From contig NZ_JAAGLY010000023.1 in the NCBI RefSeq assembly GCF_010548375.1, positions 1 through 64,000 of the forward strand: a stretch of DNA of 64,000 bases, written 5' to 3'. This document shows, in pieces, positions 1 through 8,092 of the stretch (position 1 is the stretch's first letter; each line of letters opens with the position of its first letter). This stretch comes from Streptomyces sp. SID13726 (GTDB lineage: Bacteria; Actinomycetota; Actinomycetes; Streptomycetales; Streptomycetaceae). The position numbers and the translations under genes are program-made. The notes under the pieces were generated by a model, which had not been told where the DNA came from, did not search any database, and saw only the letters and a list, made by a program, of their open reading frames with translations.

Positions 1-120
1 AACTCGGTGGTGACGGCCTTCTCGGACGGCCGGCGCATCGTGGTCAGCGGTAGCGCCGATCAGACCGTTCAGGTGCGGGAGTTGGAGAGCGGTCGGCCGC
101 TCGGGCCGGCCTTGAGCGAC
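1..120 (+). pseudogene. WD40-repeat protein fragment (truncated at both ends)
   Basis: Frame 1 encodes a recognisable WD40 blade in its first 40 codons, with the run VVSGSADQTVQVRELESGR followed by PLGPAL. Such blades form beta-propeller scaffolds, common in large Streptomyces WD40 proteins. From about base 120 the same frame turns into Gly/Ala/Arg-rich sequence, which is the antisense shadow of the FHA gene, and it stays open to 531. No stop codon lies at the transition. I read this as the last visible part of a WD40 gene joined to unrelated sequence by rearrangement or assembly error. Confidence 0.5.
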
Positions 121-1266
121 CTCAGTGTCCTGGGGGGCCGTGGGGGCGGCGGTGGTGCGGGTCACCTCGGCGGAGTCGAAGGAGCCGACGCCGGACCGGC
201 CGCCGTGGGTGTCCCCGACGGGACCGGGGCCCGCGCCCGCGGTGTCCCGGGTGCCGCCGCGGTTCTCGATCCGCGGTGCGCCGCCCTGCCCCGGCACGAC
301 GACCGGCGGCTCGACGGGGCCGTGCCCCTGTACTCCGGCGCCTTCGGGGCCGCCGCCCGAGGCACCCCAGCCGGCGGAGCCGTAGGCGTGATGGGTCCGG
401 TCGGCGGGCGGGGCGCTTCGGCCACGCTCCTCGCGCGCGGGTCCGCCGCGGTCCTCACGCGCGGGTCCGTCCCGCTCGTCACGCGCGCGTACGTCCCCCG
501 CCAGTCCTGCCGGCCCTGTCGACCCCGCTGAACCGGAGGCGGCCCGTCCGGTGGAGACCTCGCGCCCCGGGCCCGTGCCCGGCGCTGCCGCTTCAGGGCT
601 CTCCGGCCCCGCGCTCTCCCCGGGGGCCACCCGCACATGCCCCTCGCCGTCCGGCTCCGTGCCCAGCCGCGGGCCCCCGCTCGGGGCCAGGCGCAGGACC
701 GACTCGCCGATGCGCAGGAGGGCGCCCGGGGGGAAGCGGACCGGGCGGGTGCCGACGCGGGTGCCGTCGAGCGCCGTGCCGTTCGTCGAGCCCAGGTCGG
801 CCACCGAGACGCGGCCGTCGGCGGCGACCGTGACCGCGCAGTGCAGGCGGGAGACGTCGGGGTCGTCCAGCGGGACGTCGGCGTCGGCGGAGCGGCCGAT
901 GTGGATCTGGCCGCCGTGCAACAGATGGACGCCGCCGGCGTCCGGGCCCGCGACCACATGGAGCTGGGTCGGGGCGTCGTCGAGCTCGGGGTGCGGCTCC
1001 GGGGCGGCCGGGGCGCCCAGCGAGAGGACCGCGCCGTCGATCAGCGGGGGCTCGCCCAGGGTGGCGCGGCGGTCGTCGAGCCGCTCGCCGTCCGCGTACA
1101 GCACGACCGGACCGTCATTGCCGGAGACCGCCGAGGCGAGCGCCGACGCCACCGCGGACAGGGCGGTGCCGACGGGAGCCGTCACCAGCACGTCGCAACT
1201 CGCGGCACGGCCCCGGGCCCGGTCGGGCGGGCCCAGCGGGTCTACGACGGTCAGCCGGATCTGCAT
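1..1266 (-). CDS. FHA-domain protein, partial at the window edge
   Basis: The ATG at 1266-1264 has an AAGGGA ribosome-binding sequence upstream. The product begins MQIRLTVVDP, has a ubiquitin-like N-terminal part, then a forkhead-associated phosphothreonine-binding domain at about residues 108-165 with the expected GRS, SRLH and STNG signatures. A Gly/Pro/Ala-rich linker follows. The frame stays open to base 1, but the last 40 or so codons lie opposite a convincing WD40 coding sequence, so true coding on this strand probably ends near 120. Streptomyces homologues often continue into FtsK/SpoIIIE ATPase domains, which are absent here. It is divergent from the adjacent kinase gene, which suggests phospho-dependent partnership (inference). 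Confidence 0.75.
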   Translation of the reverse strand, partial: MQIRLTVVDPLGPPDRARGRAASCDVLVTAPVGTALSAVASALASAVSGNDGPVVLYADGERLDDRRATLGEPPLIDGAVLSLGAPAAPEPHPELDDAPTQLHVVAGPDAGGVHLLHGGQIHIGRSADADVPLDDPDVSRLHCAVTVAADGRVSVADLGSTNGTALDGTRVGTRPVRFPPGALLRIGESVLRLAPSGGPRLGTEPDGEGHVRVAPGESAGPESPEAAAPGTGPGREVSTGRAASGSAGSTGPAGLAGDVRARDERDGPAREDRGGPAREERGRSAPPADRTHHAYGSAGWGASGGGPEGAGVQGHGPVEPPVVVPGQGGAPRIENRGGTRDTAGAGPGPVGDTHGGRSGVGSFDSAEVTRTTAAPTAPQDTEVAQGRPERPTALQLPHLNGLIGATADHDAPAVREGRHHRV

Positions 1267-1574
1267 CGCCGTCAGCGGTCCCTTCTGCGCGGACAAGTCG
1301 AGTCGTCCTTGACTGGAGGCATCCTCGCACCTGCCACTGACAACGCGCCCGCCGCCTGGAGGCAAGTGATCTTGATTGGTCAGCTCTGCCCCCAAAAGTG
1401 CCTGACCAGTGCAGCGCCGGCGATCACTTGAGATCGGTCACGTCAACGTCCGGCAACCAGGAGACCCGGACGGAGCGTCTTTCCTTCGAACGTGCTTGGG
1501 AACGCATACGTAGTGCTTTGTGAGGCGGCACTACAGTGGTCCGGAACGACAGCAAGCAGCAGGGAGTGCATGAC

Positions 1575-3284
1575 GTGCGGCCGGTAGGCAGCAAGTACTT
1601 CCTCGAGGAGCCGCTCGGACGCGGTGCCACGGGGACCGTGTGGCGTGCCCGCCAGCGGGAGACCGCGGGCGCCGAGGCCGCCGTGGCCGGACAGCCCGGT
1701 GAGACCGTCGCGATCAAGGTCCTCAAGGAGGAGCTCGCGAGCGACCCGGACATCGTGATGCGGTTTCTGCGCGAGCGGTCCGTCCTGCTCAGGCTGACCC
1801 ACCCGAACATCGTCCGGGTGCGCGACCTGGTCGTGGAGGGCGATCTGCTCGCCCTGGTCATGGACCTCGTCGAGGGCCCCGACCTGCACCGCTACCTGCG
1901 CGAGAACGGCCCCTTCAGCCCGGTCGGCGCCGCCCTGCTCACCGCCCAGATCGCCGACGCGCTCGCCGCGAGCCATGCCGACGGCGTGGTCCACCGCGAC
2001 CTGAAGCCGGCGAACGTCCTGCTCAGGCAGTACGGCGGCCAGATGCACCCGCTGCTGACCGACTTCGGCATCGCGCGGCTCGCGGACTCCCCGGGCCTGA
2101 CCCGGACCCAGGAGTTCGTCGGCACGCCCGCGTACGTCGCGCCCGAGTCCGCCGAGGGCCGCCCGCAGACCTCCGCGGTCGACATCTACGGCGCCGGCAT
2201 CCTGCTGTACGAACTGGTCACCGGCCGCCCGCCGTTCGCCGGCGGCTCCGCCCTGGAGGTGCTCCACCAGCACCTGAGCGCCGAGCCGCGCCGTCCCTCC
2301 ACGGTCCCCGACCCGCTGTGGACGATCATCGAGCGCTGCCTGAGCAAGACCCCCGAGCGGCGCCCCAGCGCCGAGAACCTCGCGCGTGGGCTGCGTGTCG
2401 TCGCCGAGGGCATCGGCGTGCACGCGAACTCCGCGCAGATCGCCGCCGCGGAGAACGTCGGCGCGCTGCTGCTGCCCGACCCGGCCCCCGCGGCCGTACC
2501 GGAGGCGCCCGGCGCCGCCGACCCGACGCAGGTGCTGCCGCACGGCGCCGGTGCCTACGACCCGAACGCCGCGACCAGCTTCCTGCCGCACACCGGCGCC
2601 GGGAACCCCGTCGGTGCCGCCGACCCCACCGCCGTACTCCCGACGAACCGCGGCGCGGCCGACCCGACCGCCGTCATGCCGCCGGTCCCGCCCGGGCAGC
2701 CGGGGCAGGGGCAGTACGGGCAGCAGGGGCACCAGTCCGGCGGCCCCGAGGACCCGCACCCCTGGCAGAACCAGCTGCGCGCGGCCCGTGACCGCAACGA
2801 ACAGACGCAGGTCCAGTACCTCGACCCCAGCGAGGACCCGCTGCGCCGCCGCCCGCAGCGACAGGCGGCCCGGCCGCAGCAGCAGCCTCAGCAGCAGCGG
2901 CCCCAGCAACGACCGCAGCAGCGGCCGCAGCAGGGCGGCTACGGCCGTCAGCAGCAGCCCCAGCAGTACGCCCCGCAGCAGCAGCCTCAGCAGCAGCCCC
3001 AGCGGTACGCGCCGCCGCCGCAGCCCGAGCGGCCCGCGCGTGAGCCCCGGCAGCCGCGGCAGCGCAGCGCCAACCCGATGAAGATCCCGGGTCTGGGCTG
3101 CCTCAAGGGGTGCCTGTTCACGATCGTCATCCTGTTCGTCGCCAGCTGGCTGATCTGGGAGCTGAGCCCGCTCCAGGAGTGGATCGGCACCGGCAAGAGC
3201 TACTGGCAGCAGCTCGGCGACATGATCGACACCGTGAGCGGCTGGATCGGCGATCTGGGCGGAAACTCCTCAGGTCAGCAGTAA
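1575..3284 (+). CDS. pkaA: Ser/Thr protein kinase, PkaA-type, membrane anchored
   Basis: This is a Hanks-type kinase. The GTG at 1575 is chosen because AGGGAG at 1561-1566 lies 8 bases before it; GTGs at 1536 and 1566 are also in frame. Residues 10-270 form the kinase domain: glycine loop GRGATG (15-20), ATP-binding Lys48 in VAIK, catalytic HRD (140-142) and DFG (Asp163). A Pro/Gln-rich tail follows, with four Thr-x-x-Leu/Met motifs (Thr318, 334, 352, 365), a poly-Gln stretch near 430-490, one transmembrane helix near 515-535 and a short C-terminal end. There are no PASTA repeats. The 569-residue length and position next to a second kinase and prfB match Streptomyces pkaA. The ligand is unknown. 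Confidence 0.88.
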   Translation: MRPVGSKYFLEEPLGRGATGTVWRARQRETAGAEAAVAGQPGETVAIKVLKEELASDPDIVMRFLRERSVLLRLTHPNIVRVRDLVVEGDLLALVMDLVEGPDLHRYLRENGPFSPVGAALLTAQIADALAASHADGVVHRDLKPANVLLRQYGGQMHPLLTDFGIARLADSPGLTRTQEFVGTPAYVAPESAEGRPQTSAVDIYGAGILLYELVTGRPPFAGGSALEVLHQHLSAEPRRPSTVPDPLWTIIERCLSKTPERRPSAENLARGLRVVAEGIGVHANSAQIAAAENVGALLLPDPAPAAVPEAPGAADPTQVLPHGAGAYDPNAATSFLPHTGAGNPVGAADPTAVLPTNRGAADPTAVMPPVPPGQPGQGQYGQQGHQSGGPEDPHPWQNQLRAARDRNEQTQVQYLDPSEDPLRRRPQRQAARPQQQPQQQRPQQRPQQRPQQGGYGRQQQPQQYAPQQQPQQQPQRYAPPPQPERPAREPRQPRQRSANPMKIPGLGCLKGCLFTIVILFVASWLIWELSPLQEWIGTGKSYWQQLGDMIDTVSGWIGDLGGNSSGQQ

Positions 3285-3389
3285 GTCTGGGGATTTGTCG
3301 ACACCCAGCGGGTGATTTCCGTCTCCGCGGTGAAGGTTGGCTCTTCCGGCGCGTAGCTTTGGCGACAACACGCGTCTGTAGGAGCAGTC

Positions 3390-4643
3390 TTGGGACGGAA
3401 GATCGGCAGCCGGTACACCGCCAACCAGATCCTGGGGCGGGGCAGCGCCGGCACGGTGTGGCTGGGTGAGGGACCCGAGGGGCCCGTCGCCGTGAAGCTG
3501 CTGCGCGAGGACCTCGCGTCCGACCAGGAGCTCGTCGGCCGCTTCGTCCAGGAGCGCACCGCCCTGCTGGGTCTCGAACACCCGCACGTGGTCTCCGTAC
3601 GGGACCTCGTGGTCGACGGCAACGACCTCGCGCTCGTCATGGACCTGGTCCGGGGCACCGACCTGCGCACCCGGCTCGACCGCGAGAAGCGGCTCGCGCC
3701 CGAGGCGGCCGCGGCGATAGCCGCCGACGTCGCGGACGGACTGGCCGCGGCCCACGCGGCCGGGGTCGTGCACCGCGACGTCAAGCCGGAGAACGTCCTG
3801 CTGGACATGCAGGGTCCGCTGGGCCCCGGCGGCTCGCACCCCGCGCTGCTGACCGACTTCGGTGTCGCGAAGCTCATCGACTCGCCGCGGCGGACCCGGG
3901 CCACGAAGATCATCGGCACCCCGGACTACCTGGCGCCGGAGATCGTGGAGGGGCTGCCGCCCCGGGCGTCGGTGGACATCTACGCCCTGGCGACCGTGCT
4001 GTACGAACTGCTGGCCGGGTTCACGCCGTTCGGCGGCGGGCATCCGGGGGCGGTGCTGCGGCGCCATGTGACCGAGACGGTGGTCCCGCTCCCCGGGATC
4101 CCCGACGAGCTGTGGCAGCTGATCGTGCAGTGCCTGGCGAAGGCACCGGCCTCCCGGCTGCGGGCCTCCGAGCTGGGCGCGCGGCTGCGGGAGCTGCTCC
4201 CGCTGCTGGCCGGGATGCCGCCGCTGGACGTGGACGAGCCGGACGCGGAGCAGGCGGAGGAGCAGGACCGGGAGGAGCCGGCCGCGGCCTCTTCCGGGGA
4301 GCCGGCGTCCTACGGGCGGCCCGCGCGGCGGGGAGCCGTGCCGCTGGTGCCGGGGGCGAAGCCCGCCGACTCCAACCGGGACACGCATACGTCGATGAGG
4401 GTGCCGGGGCCCGACGAGCTGGCCGGGGGCGCGCGCGGGACGGCACGGGTGCCGCGGCCCGCCGGGGCGCCGAGGCCGGGGTCCGCCCGGCACCGGGCCA
4501 CCACGCGGCGGCGGAGGCTGGTCGTGGGGGTCGCGGGACTGGTGCTGGTGGCCGCGGCGGGGGTCGGGGTGTGGGCGGCCACGTCGGACGACGCGGGGGC
4601 GTCGCCCCGGGAGAGCGGGAACTCGGCGCCTGCGTCTCCGTGA
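3390..4643 (+). CDS. pkaB: Ser/Thr protein kinase, PkaB-type
   Basis: A second Hanks kinase of 417 residues. The start is a TTG at 3390 with TAGGAG at 3379-3384. Motifs in order are the glycine loop GRGSAG, VAVK, HRDVKPEN, TDFGVAK and an APE-like LAPEIVEG. An acidic linker and a single transmembrane helix near residues 375-395 (VVGVAGLVLVAAAGVGVW) follow, and a short Ser/Gly-rich tail ends the protein. The 417-residue size is, to my recollection, that of S. coelicolor PkaB. It lies 105 bases after the first kinase gene in the same direction, so the two may be co-transcribed; they look like an ancient tandem duplication. Substrates cannot be read from the sequence. Confidence 0.87.
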   Translation: MGRKIGSRYTANQILGRGSAGTVWLGEGPEGPVAVKLLREDLASDQELVGRFVQERTALLGLEHPHVVSVRDLVVDGNDLALVMDLVRGTDLRTRLDREKRLAPEAAAAIAADVADGLAAAHAAGVVHRDVKPENVLLDMQGPLGPGGSHPALLTDFGVAKLIDSPRRTRATKIIGTPDYLAPEIVEGLPPRASVDIYALATVLYELLAGFTPFGGGHPGAVLRRHVTETVVPLPGIPDELWQLIVQCLAKAPASRLRASELGARLRELLPLLAGMPPLDVDEPDAEQAEEQDREEPAAASSGEPASYGRPARRGAVPLVPGAKPADSNRDTHTSMRVPGPDELAGGARGTARVPRPAGAPRPGSARHRATTRRRRLVVGVAGLVLVAAAGVGVWAATSDDAGASPRESGNSAPASP

Positions 4644-4699
4644 GTGCGGGCGCGGGTGCGGGTCGGTGGGGGGTGACCGTCGTTTCGGGGGCCGGCCCC

Positions 4700-4733
4700 C
4701 GGGCCCCCGCTCCTCAAACGCCGGAGGGGCTGA
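4700..4733 (+). repeat. Dispersed Streptomyces intergenic repeat
   Basis: The block around TCAAACGCCGGAGGGGCT is one of the commonest intergenic repeats of Streptomyces genomes. It can fold through CTCC/GGAG and CCCC/GGGG pairing. It lies between the kinase and prfB and may act as a weak terminator. Confidence 0.5.
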
Positions 4734-4768
4734 GTTTCTACGGCCCGACAGCCGTTAGGCTGGAGGGC

Positions 4769-5872
4769 GTGGCAGTCGTCGATGTATCCGAAGAGCTCAA
4801 GTCCCTCTCCTCGACCATGGAGTCGATCGAGGCCGTTCTGGACCTCGACAAGCTGAGGGCAGACATCGCCGTGCTCGAGGAGCAGGCGGCCGCGCCGTCC
4901 CTGTGGGACAACCCGGACGAGGCGCAGAAGATCACCAGCAAGCTGTCCCACCTCCAGGCCGAGGTCAGGAAGGCGGACGCGCTGCGCAGCCGGATCGACG
5001 ATCTCGCTGTGCTGTTCGAGATGGCCCAGGAGGAGGACGACCCCGACACCCTCGCCGAGGCCGAGTCGGAGCTCACCTCCGTCAAGAAGGCGCTCGACGA
5101 GATGGAGGTGCGCACCCTCCTCTCCGGCGAGTACGACTCCCGTGAGGCGCTCGTCAACATCCGCGCCGAGGCCGGTGGCGTCGACGCCGCCGACTTCGCC
5201 GAGAAGCTCCAGCGGATGTACCTGCGCTGGGCGGAGCAGAAGGGCTACAAGACCGAGGTCTACGAGACGTCGTACGCGGAAGAGGCCGGCATCAAGTCGA
5301 CCACCTTCGCCGTGCAGGTGCCGTACGCCTACGGGACGCTCTCGGTCGAGCAGGGCACCCACCGGCTCGTGCGGATCTCGCCCTTCGACAACCAGGGCCG
5401 CCGCCAGACCTCCTTCGCGGGCGTCGAGATCCTGCCCGTGGTCGAGCAGACCGACCACATCGAGATCGACGAGTCCGAGCTGCGGGTCGACGTGTACCGG
5501 TCCTCCGGGCCCGGCGGTCAGGGCGTCAACACCACCGACTCCGCGGTGCGGTTGACCCACCTCCCGACCGGCATCGTCGTCTCCTGCCAGAACGAGCGGT
5601 CGCAGATCCAGAACAAGGCGACCGCGATGAACGTCCTCCAGGCGAAGCTCCTTGAGCGTCAGCGCCAGGAGGAGCGGGCCAAGATGGACGCCCTCAAGGA
5701 CGGCGGCAGCTCCTGGGGCAACCAGATGCGGTCGTACGTCCTGCACCCGTACCAGATGGTCAAGGACCTGCGCACCGAGTTCGAGGTCGGCAACCCCGAG
5801 GCCGTCTTCAACGGCGAGATCGACGGCTTCCTGGAGGCCGGTATTCGCTGGCGCAAGCAGCAGGAGAAGTAA
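4769..5872 (+). CDS. prfB: Peptide chain release factor 2
   Basis: Recognises UGA and UAA and triggers peptidyl-tRNA hydrolysis on the ribosome. The GTG at 4769 follows GGAGGG at 4762-4767 closely; the frame is open farther upstream, but that part is shadow of the kinase gene. The 367-residue product has the RF2-specific stop-recognition tripeptide SPF (204-206) and the catalytic GGQ loop (249-251). The coding sequence is continuous: there is no in-frame UGA near codon 25, so the autoregulatory +1 frameshift of the E. coli gene is absent. Family assignment is certain. Confidence 0.97.
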   Translation: MAVVDVSEELKSLSSTMESIEAVLDLDKLRADIAVLEEQAAAPSLWDNPDEAQKITSKLSHLQAEVRKADALRSRIDDLAVLFEMAQEEDDPDTLAEAESELTSVKKALDEMEVRTLLSGEYDSREALVNIRAEAGGVDAADFAEKLQRMYLRWAEQKGYKTEVYETSYAEEAGIKSTTFAVQVPYAYGTLSVEQGTHRLVRISPFDNQGRRQTSFAGVEILPVVEQTDHIEIDESELRVDVYRSSGPGGQGVNTTDSAVRLTHLPTGIVVSCQNERSQIQNKATAMNVLQAKLLERQRQEERAKMDALKDGGSSWGNQMRSYVLHPYQMVKDLRTEFEVGNPEAVFNGEIDGFLEAGIRWRKQQEK

Positions 5873-5896
5873 CTTTGTCGACTTGACAAGTCCCGC

Positions 5897-5921
5897 AACT
5901 GCCGCCCGATGGGCGGCAGTT
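5897..5921 (+). terminator. Terminator of prfB
   Basis: Perfect inverted repeat of 11-base arms (AACTGCCGCCC, 5897-5907; complement 5911-5921) with a 3-base loop, ending in TTT, 24 bases after the prfB stop. Confidence 0.85.
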
Positions 5922-6161
5922 TGCATTATGTCTGGGTTTTACATCACACTCACAGACTGCTTTCCCCGGCAAAGAGCGCTTACCCGGACATCGCGCGCGC
6001 AACGGCCTTGACGATCCTTTGAAAAATGGGAAGGGTAAAGCGTGGCATGCGTATCTCTGGGGCGCATGTGAACCGGGGGACCTGAGTTAGCTGCCTTCTC
6101 CCGTCGATCACGGCCCCGAGCGCCGCCTCATTGACGATGAGCTACTGGGGGTAGCAACCAC

Positions 6162-6800
6162 ATGACGAAGAAGACGCGGATCCGGATCGCGCGGATAGCC
6201 GCCGGTGCCGTGATCGCGGCCGGTGCCTCTCTGACCGCCGCCGGCGCCGCTTCCGCGGCGGGCATCGGCGTGGGCGTGGACGCCGGTCCGATCGACCTGA
6301 GTGTCAACGCGAACCTCGGCGACGACGACCCGACCGACGACCCGGGCGACGGCACCATCCCGACCGCTCCCAACACGGAGGAGCCGCCCACCGAGGAGCC
6401 TCCCACTGAGGAGCCGCCGACCGAGGAGCCGCCCACTCAGGAGCCTCCGGTCACCGAGGAGCCGACGCTCCCGACCGAGCCCACCGAGAACCCGACCGAG
6501 CCCACCGACGACCCGACCGACCCGGGCACCGGCGGCGGCAACGGCGGCTCCGGTGGCGGCAACAACACCAACCCCGACGGCGGCTCCAACCCCTCCACCC
6601 AGGAGGAGGGCTCCTCGGCCCTCACGGAGACCGGCACGTCCGACACCGCGGCCCAGGGCACGGGTGGCGCGCAGCTCGCCGAGACCGGTGCCGCGCAGAC
6701 CACCTTCCTGGTGATCGGTGCCGCGACGATGATCGCCGGTGGCATCGGCTTCCGCATCCTGCCGCGCCTCGTGAGCGGCCGTGGTGGCGCTGTCGCCTGA
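6162..6800 (+). CDS. Secreted cell-wall-anchored protein with LAETG sorting signal
   Basis: A 212-residue surface protein. It has a Sec signal peptide (KKTRIR, hydrophobic core, cleavage near ASAAG at about residue 30), a Thr/Glu/Pro-rich stalk with tandem EEPPT repeats (about 70-105), a Gly/Asn-rich spacer, then LAETGA near 172, a hydrophobic helix and an Arg-containing tail. LAxTG is the motif preferred by class E sortases in Streptomyces. A second LTETGT occurs about 20 residues earlier. No enzymatic domain is visible; a wall-linked spacer or adhesin role is inference. It is expressed alone, between the prfB terminator and a bidirectional terminator. Confidence 0.82.
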   Translation: MTKKTRIRIARIAAGAVIAAGASLTAAGAASAAGIGVGVDAGPIDLSVNANLGDDDPTDDPGDGTIPTAPNTEEPPTEEPPTEEPPTEEPPTQEPPVTEEPTLPTEPTENPTEPTDDPTDPGTGGGNGGSGGGNNTNPDGGSNPSTQEEGSSALTETGTSDTAAQGTGGAQLAETGAAQTTFLVIGAATMIAGGIGFRILPRLVSGRGGAVA

Positions 6801-6850
6801 CGGTGACTCCCGGTAGACATCTGTCTGCTCAGCGTGCGCATGCCGTACGA

Positions 6851-6886
6851 CGAAGGGCCCGGAGCGAACTCGCTCCGGGCCCTTCG
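6851..6886. terminator. Bidirectional terminator
   Basis: Perfect 16-base-arm hairpin with loop AACT, between the convergent LAETG-protein gene and the small zinc-ribbon gene. It can serve both. Confidence 0.88.
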
Positions 6887-6932
6887 GGTGTCTTCGGCCG
6901 CCGGTCAGGCGGTCCGGTCCGCCGGACAGTGC

Positions 6933-7124
6933 CTAGGCGGTCTGGTGCGCCAGCAGCGCCACGGCGGCGATCAGCACCGCGAGCAGGGCGATCAGCGCCG
7001 TCGGGTTCAGGCCCGCGAAGAGGTTCTCCTGCTGAAGCCGCTCGCGGTTGGCCCGGCAGACCGGGCACCGGCCCTCGCTCACGGGGGCCGCGCAGTTCGC
7101 GCACACCAGGCGGTCGTACGTCAT
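6933..7124 (-). CDS. Small zinc-ribbon membrane protein
   Basis: A 63-residue protein starting at 7124, chosen because AAGGAGG at 7134-7140 lies 9 bases upstream; the longer frame start at 7154 has no such support. It begins MTYDRLVCANC, has two CxxC-type pairs (CANC, CPVC) forming a zinc ribbon, and ends in one transmembrane helix (ALIALLAVLIAAVALLAH). Conserved near ftsE in Streptomyces; function unknown. Confidence 0.82.
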   Translation of the reverse strand: MTYDRLVCANCAAPVSEGRCPVCRANRERLQQENLFAGLNPTALIALLAVLIAAVALLAHQTA

Positions 7125-7359
7125 GCGCGTCACCCTCCTTGCCAACGGTTCCAAGGGAAGAACGCTCCCGGGTCGCAGAACGTTCCCTCATCTACTGTGC
7201 CAGGTTCCCCTGGGCGCCGCCTGTGCGCTGTCGGAGGGCGGGGTCCCAGGTGGGCACAAAACCGCCCATCCGTTGCGCAACCCCAACCAGTGCCTGCGCC
7301 GCCGCACCCGGTTCGCGTATGGTCACGCTCATCTACCCCCGGCCTACCGTGGTGCATCC

Positions 7360-8049
7360 GTGATCCGATTCGACAACGTATCCAAGGTCTACCCCAAGCA
7401 GACCCGCCCCGCACTCAGGGATGTCTCCCTCGAAGTGGAGAAGGGCGAGTTCGTGTTCCTGGTGGGGTCCTCGGGCTCCGGAAAGTCCACCTTCCTGCGG
7501 CTGGTGCTCCGCGAGGAGCGGACCAGCCAGGGCCAGGTGCACGTCCTGGGCAAGGACCTCGCGCGCCTCTCCAACTGGAAGGTGCCGCAGATGCGCCGCC
7601 AGCTGGGGACGGTCTTCCAGGACTTCCGGCTCCTGCCCAACAAGACGGTCGCGGAGAACGTGGCCTTCGCCCAGGAGGTCATCGGCAAGTCGCGCGGCGA
7701 GATCCGCAAGTCCGTGCCGCAGGTGCTCGACCTCGTCGGGCTCGGCGGCAAGGAGGACCGGATGCCCGGCGAGCTGTCCGGCGGTGAGCAGCAGCGCGTG
7801 GCCATCGCGCGGGCCTTCGTGAACCGGCCCAAGCTGCTGATCGCCGACGAGCCCACCGGCAACCTCGACCCGCAGACCTCCGTCGGCATCATGAAGCTGC
7901 TCGACCGGATCAACCGGACGGGCACCACCGTGCTGATGGCGACGCACGACCAGAACATCGTGGACCAGATGCGCAAGCGCGTCATCGAGCTGGAGCAGGG
8001 CCGCCTCGTCCGGGACCAGGCCCGCGGCGTCTACGGCTACCAGCACTGA
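7360..8049 (+). CDS. ftsE: Cell division ATP-binding protein FtsE
   Basis: ATPase of the FtsEX complex, which couples cytokinesis to peptidoglycan hydrolase activation at the septum. The 229-residue protein starts at a GTG (VIRFDNVSKVYP). It has Walker A GSSGSGKS (36-43), the signature LSGGEQQR, Walker B LLIADEP, and the FtsE-typical FQDFRLLPNKTVAENV around the Q-loop. ftsX follows after 43 bases, so the two form an operon. An upstream in-frame extension to 7048 is antisense to the zinc-ribbon gene and is not used. Confidence 0.95.
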   Translation: MIRFDNVSKVYPKQTRPALRDVSLEVEKGEFVFLVGSSGSGKSTFLRLVLREERTSQGQVHVLGKDLARLSNWKVPQMRRQLGTVFQDFRLLPNKTVAENVAFAQEVIGKSRGEIRKSVPQVLDLVGLGGKEDRMPGELSGGEQQRVAIARAFVNRPKLLIADEPTGNLDPQTSVGIMKLLDRINRTGTTVLMATHDQNIVDQMRKRVIELEQGRLVRDQARGVYGYQH

Positions 8050-8092
8050 CCGCCGTTCGAAGAAGTCCCCGGAAAGGCCTGAAGAAGACGCC

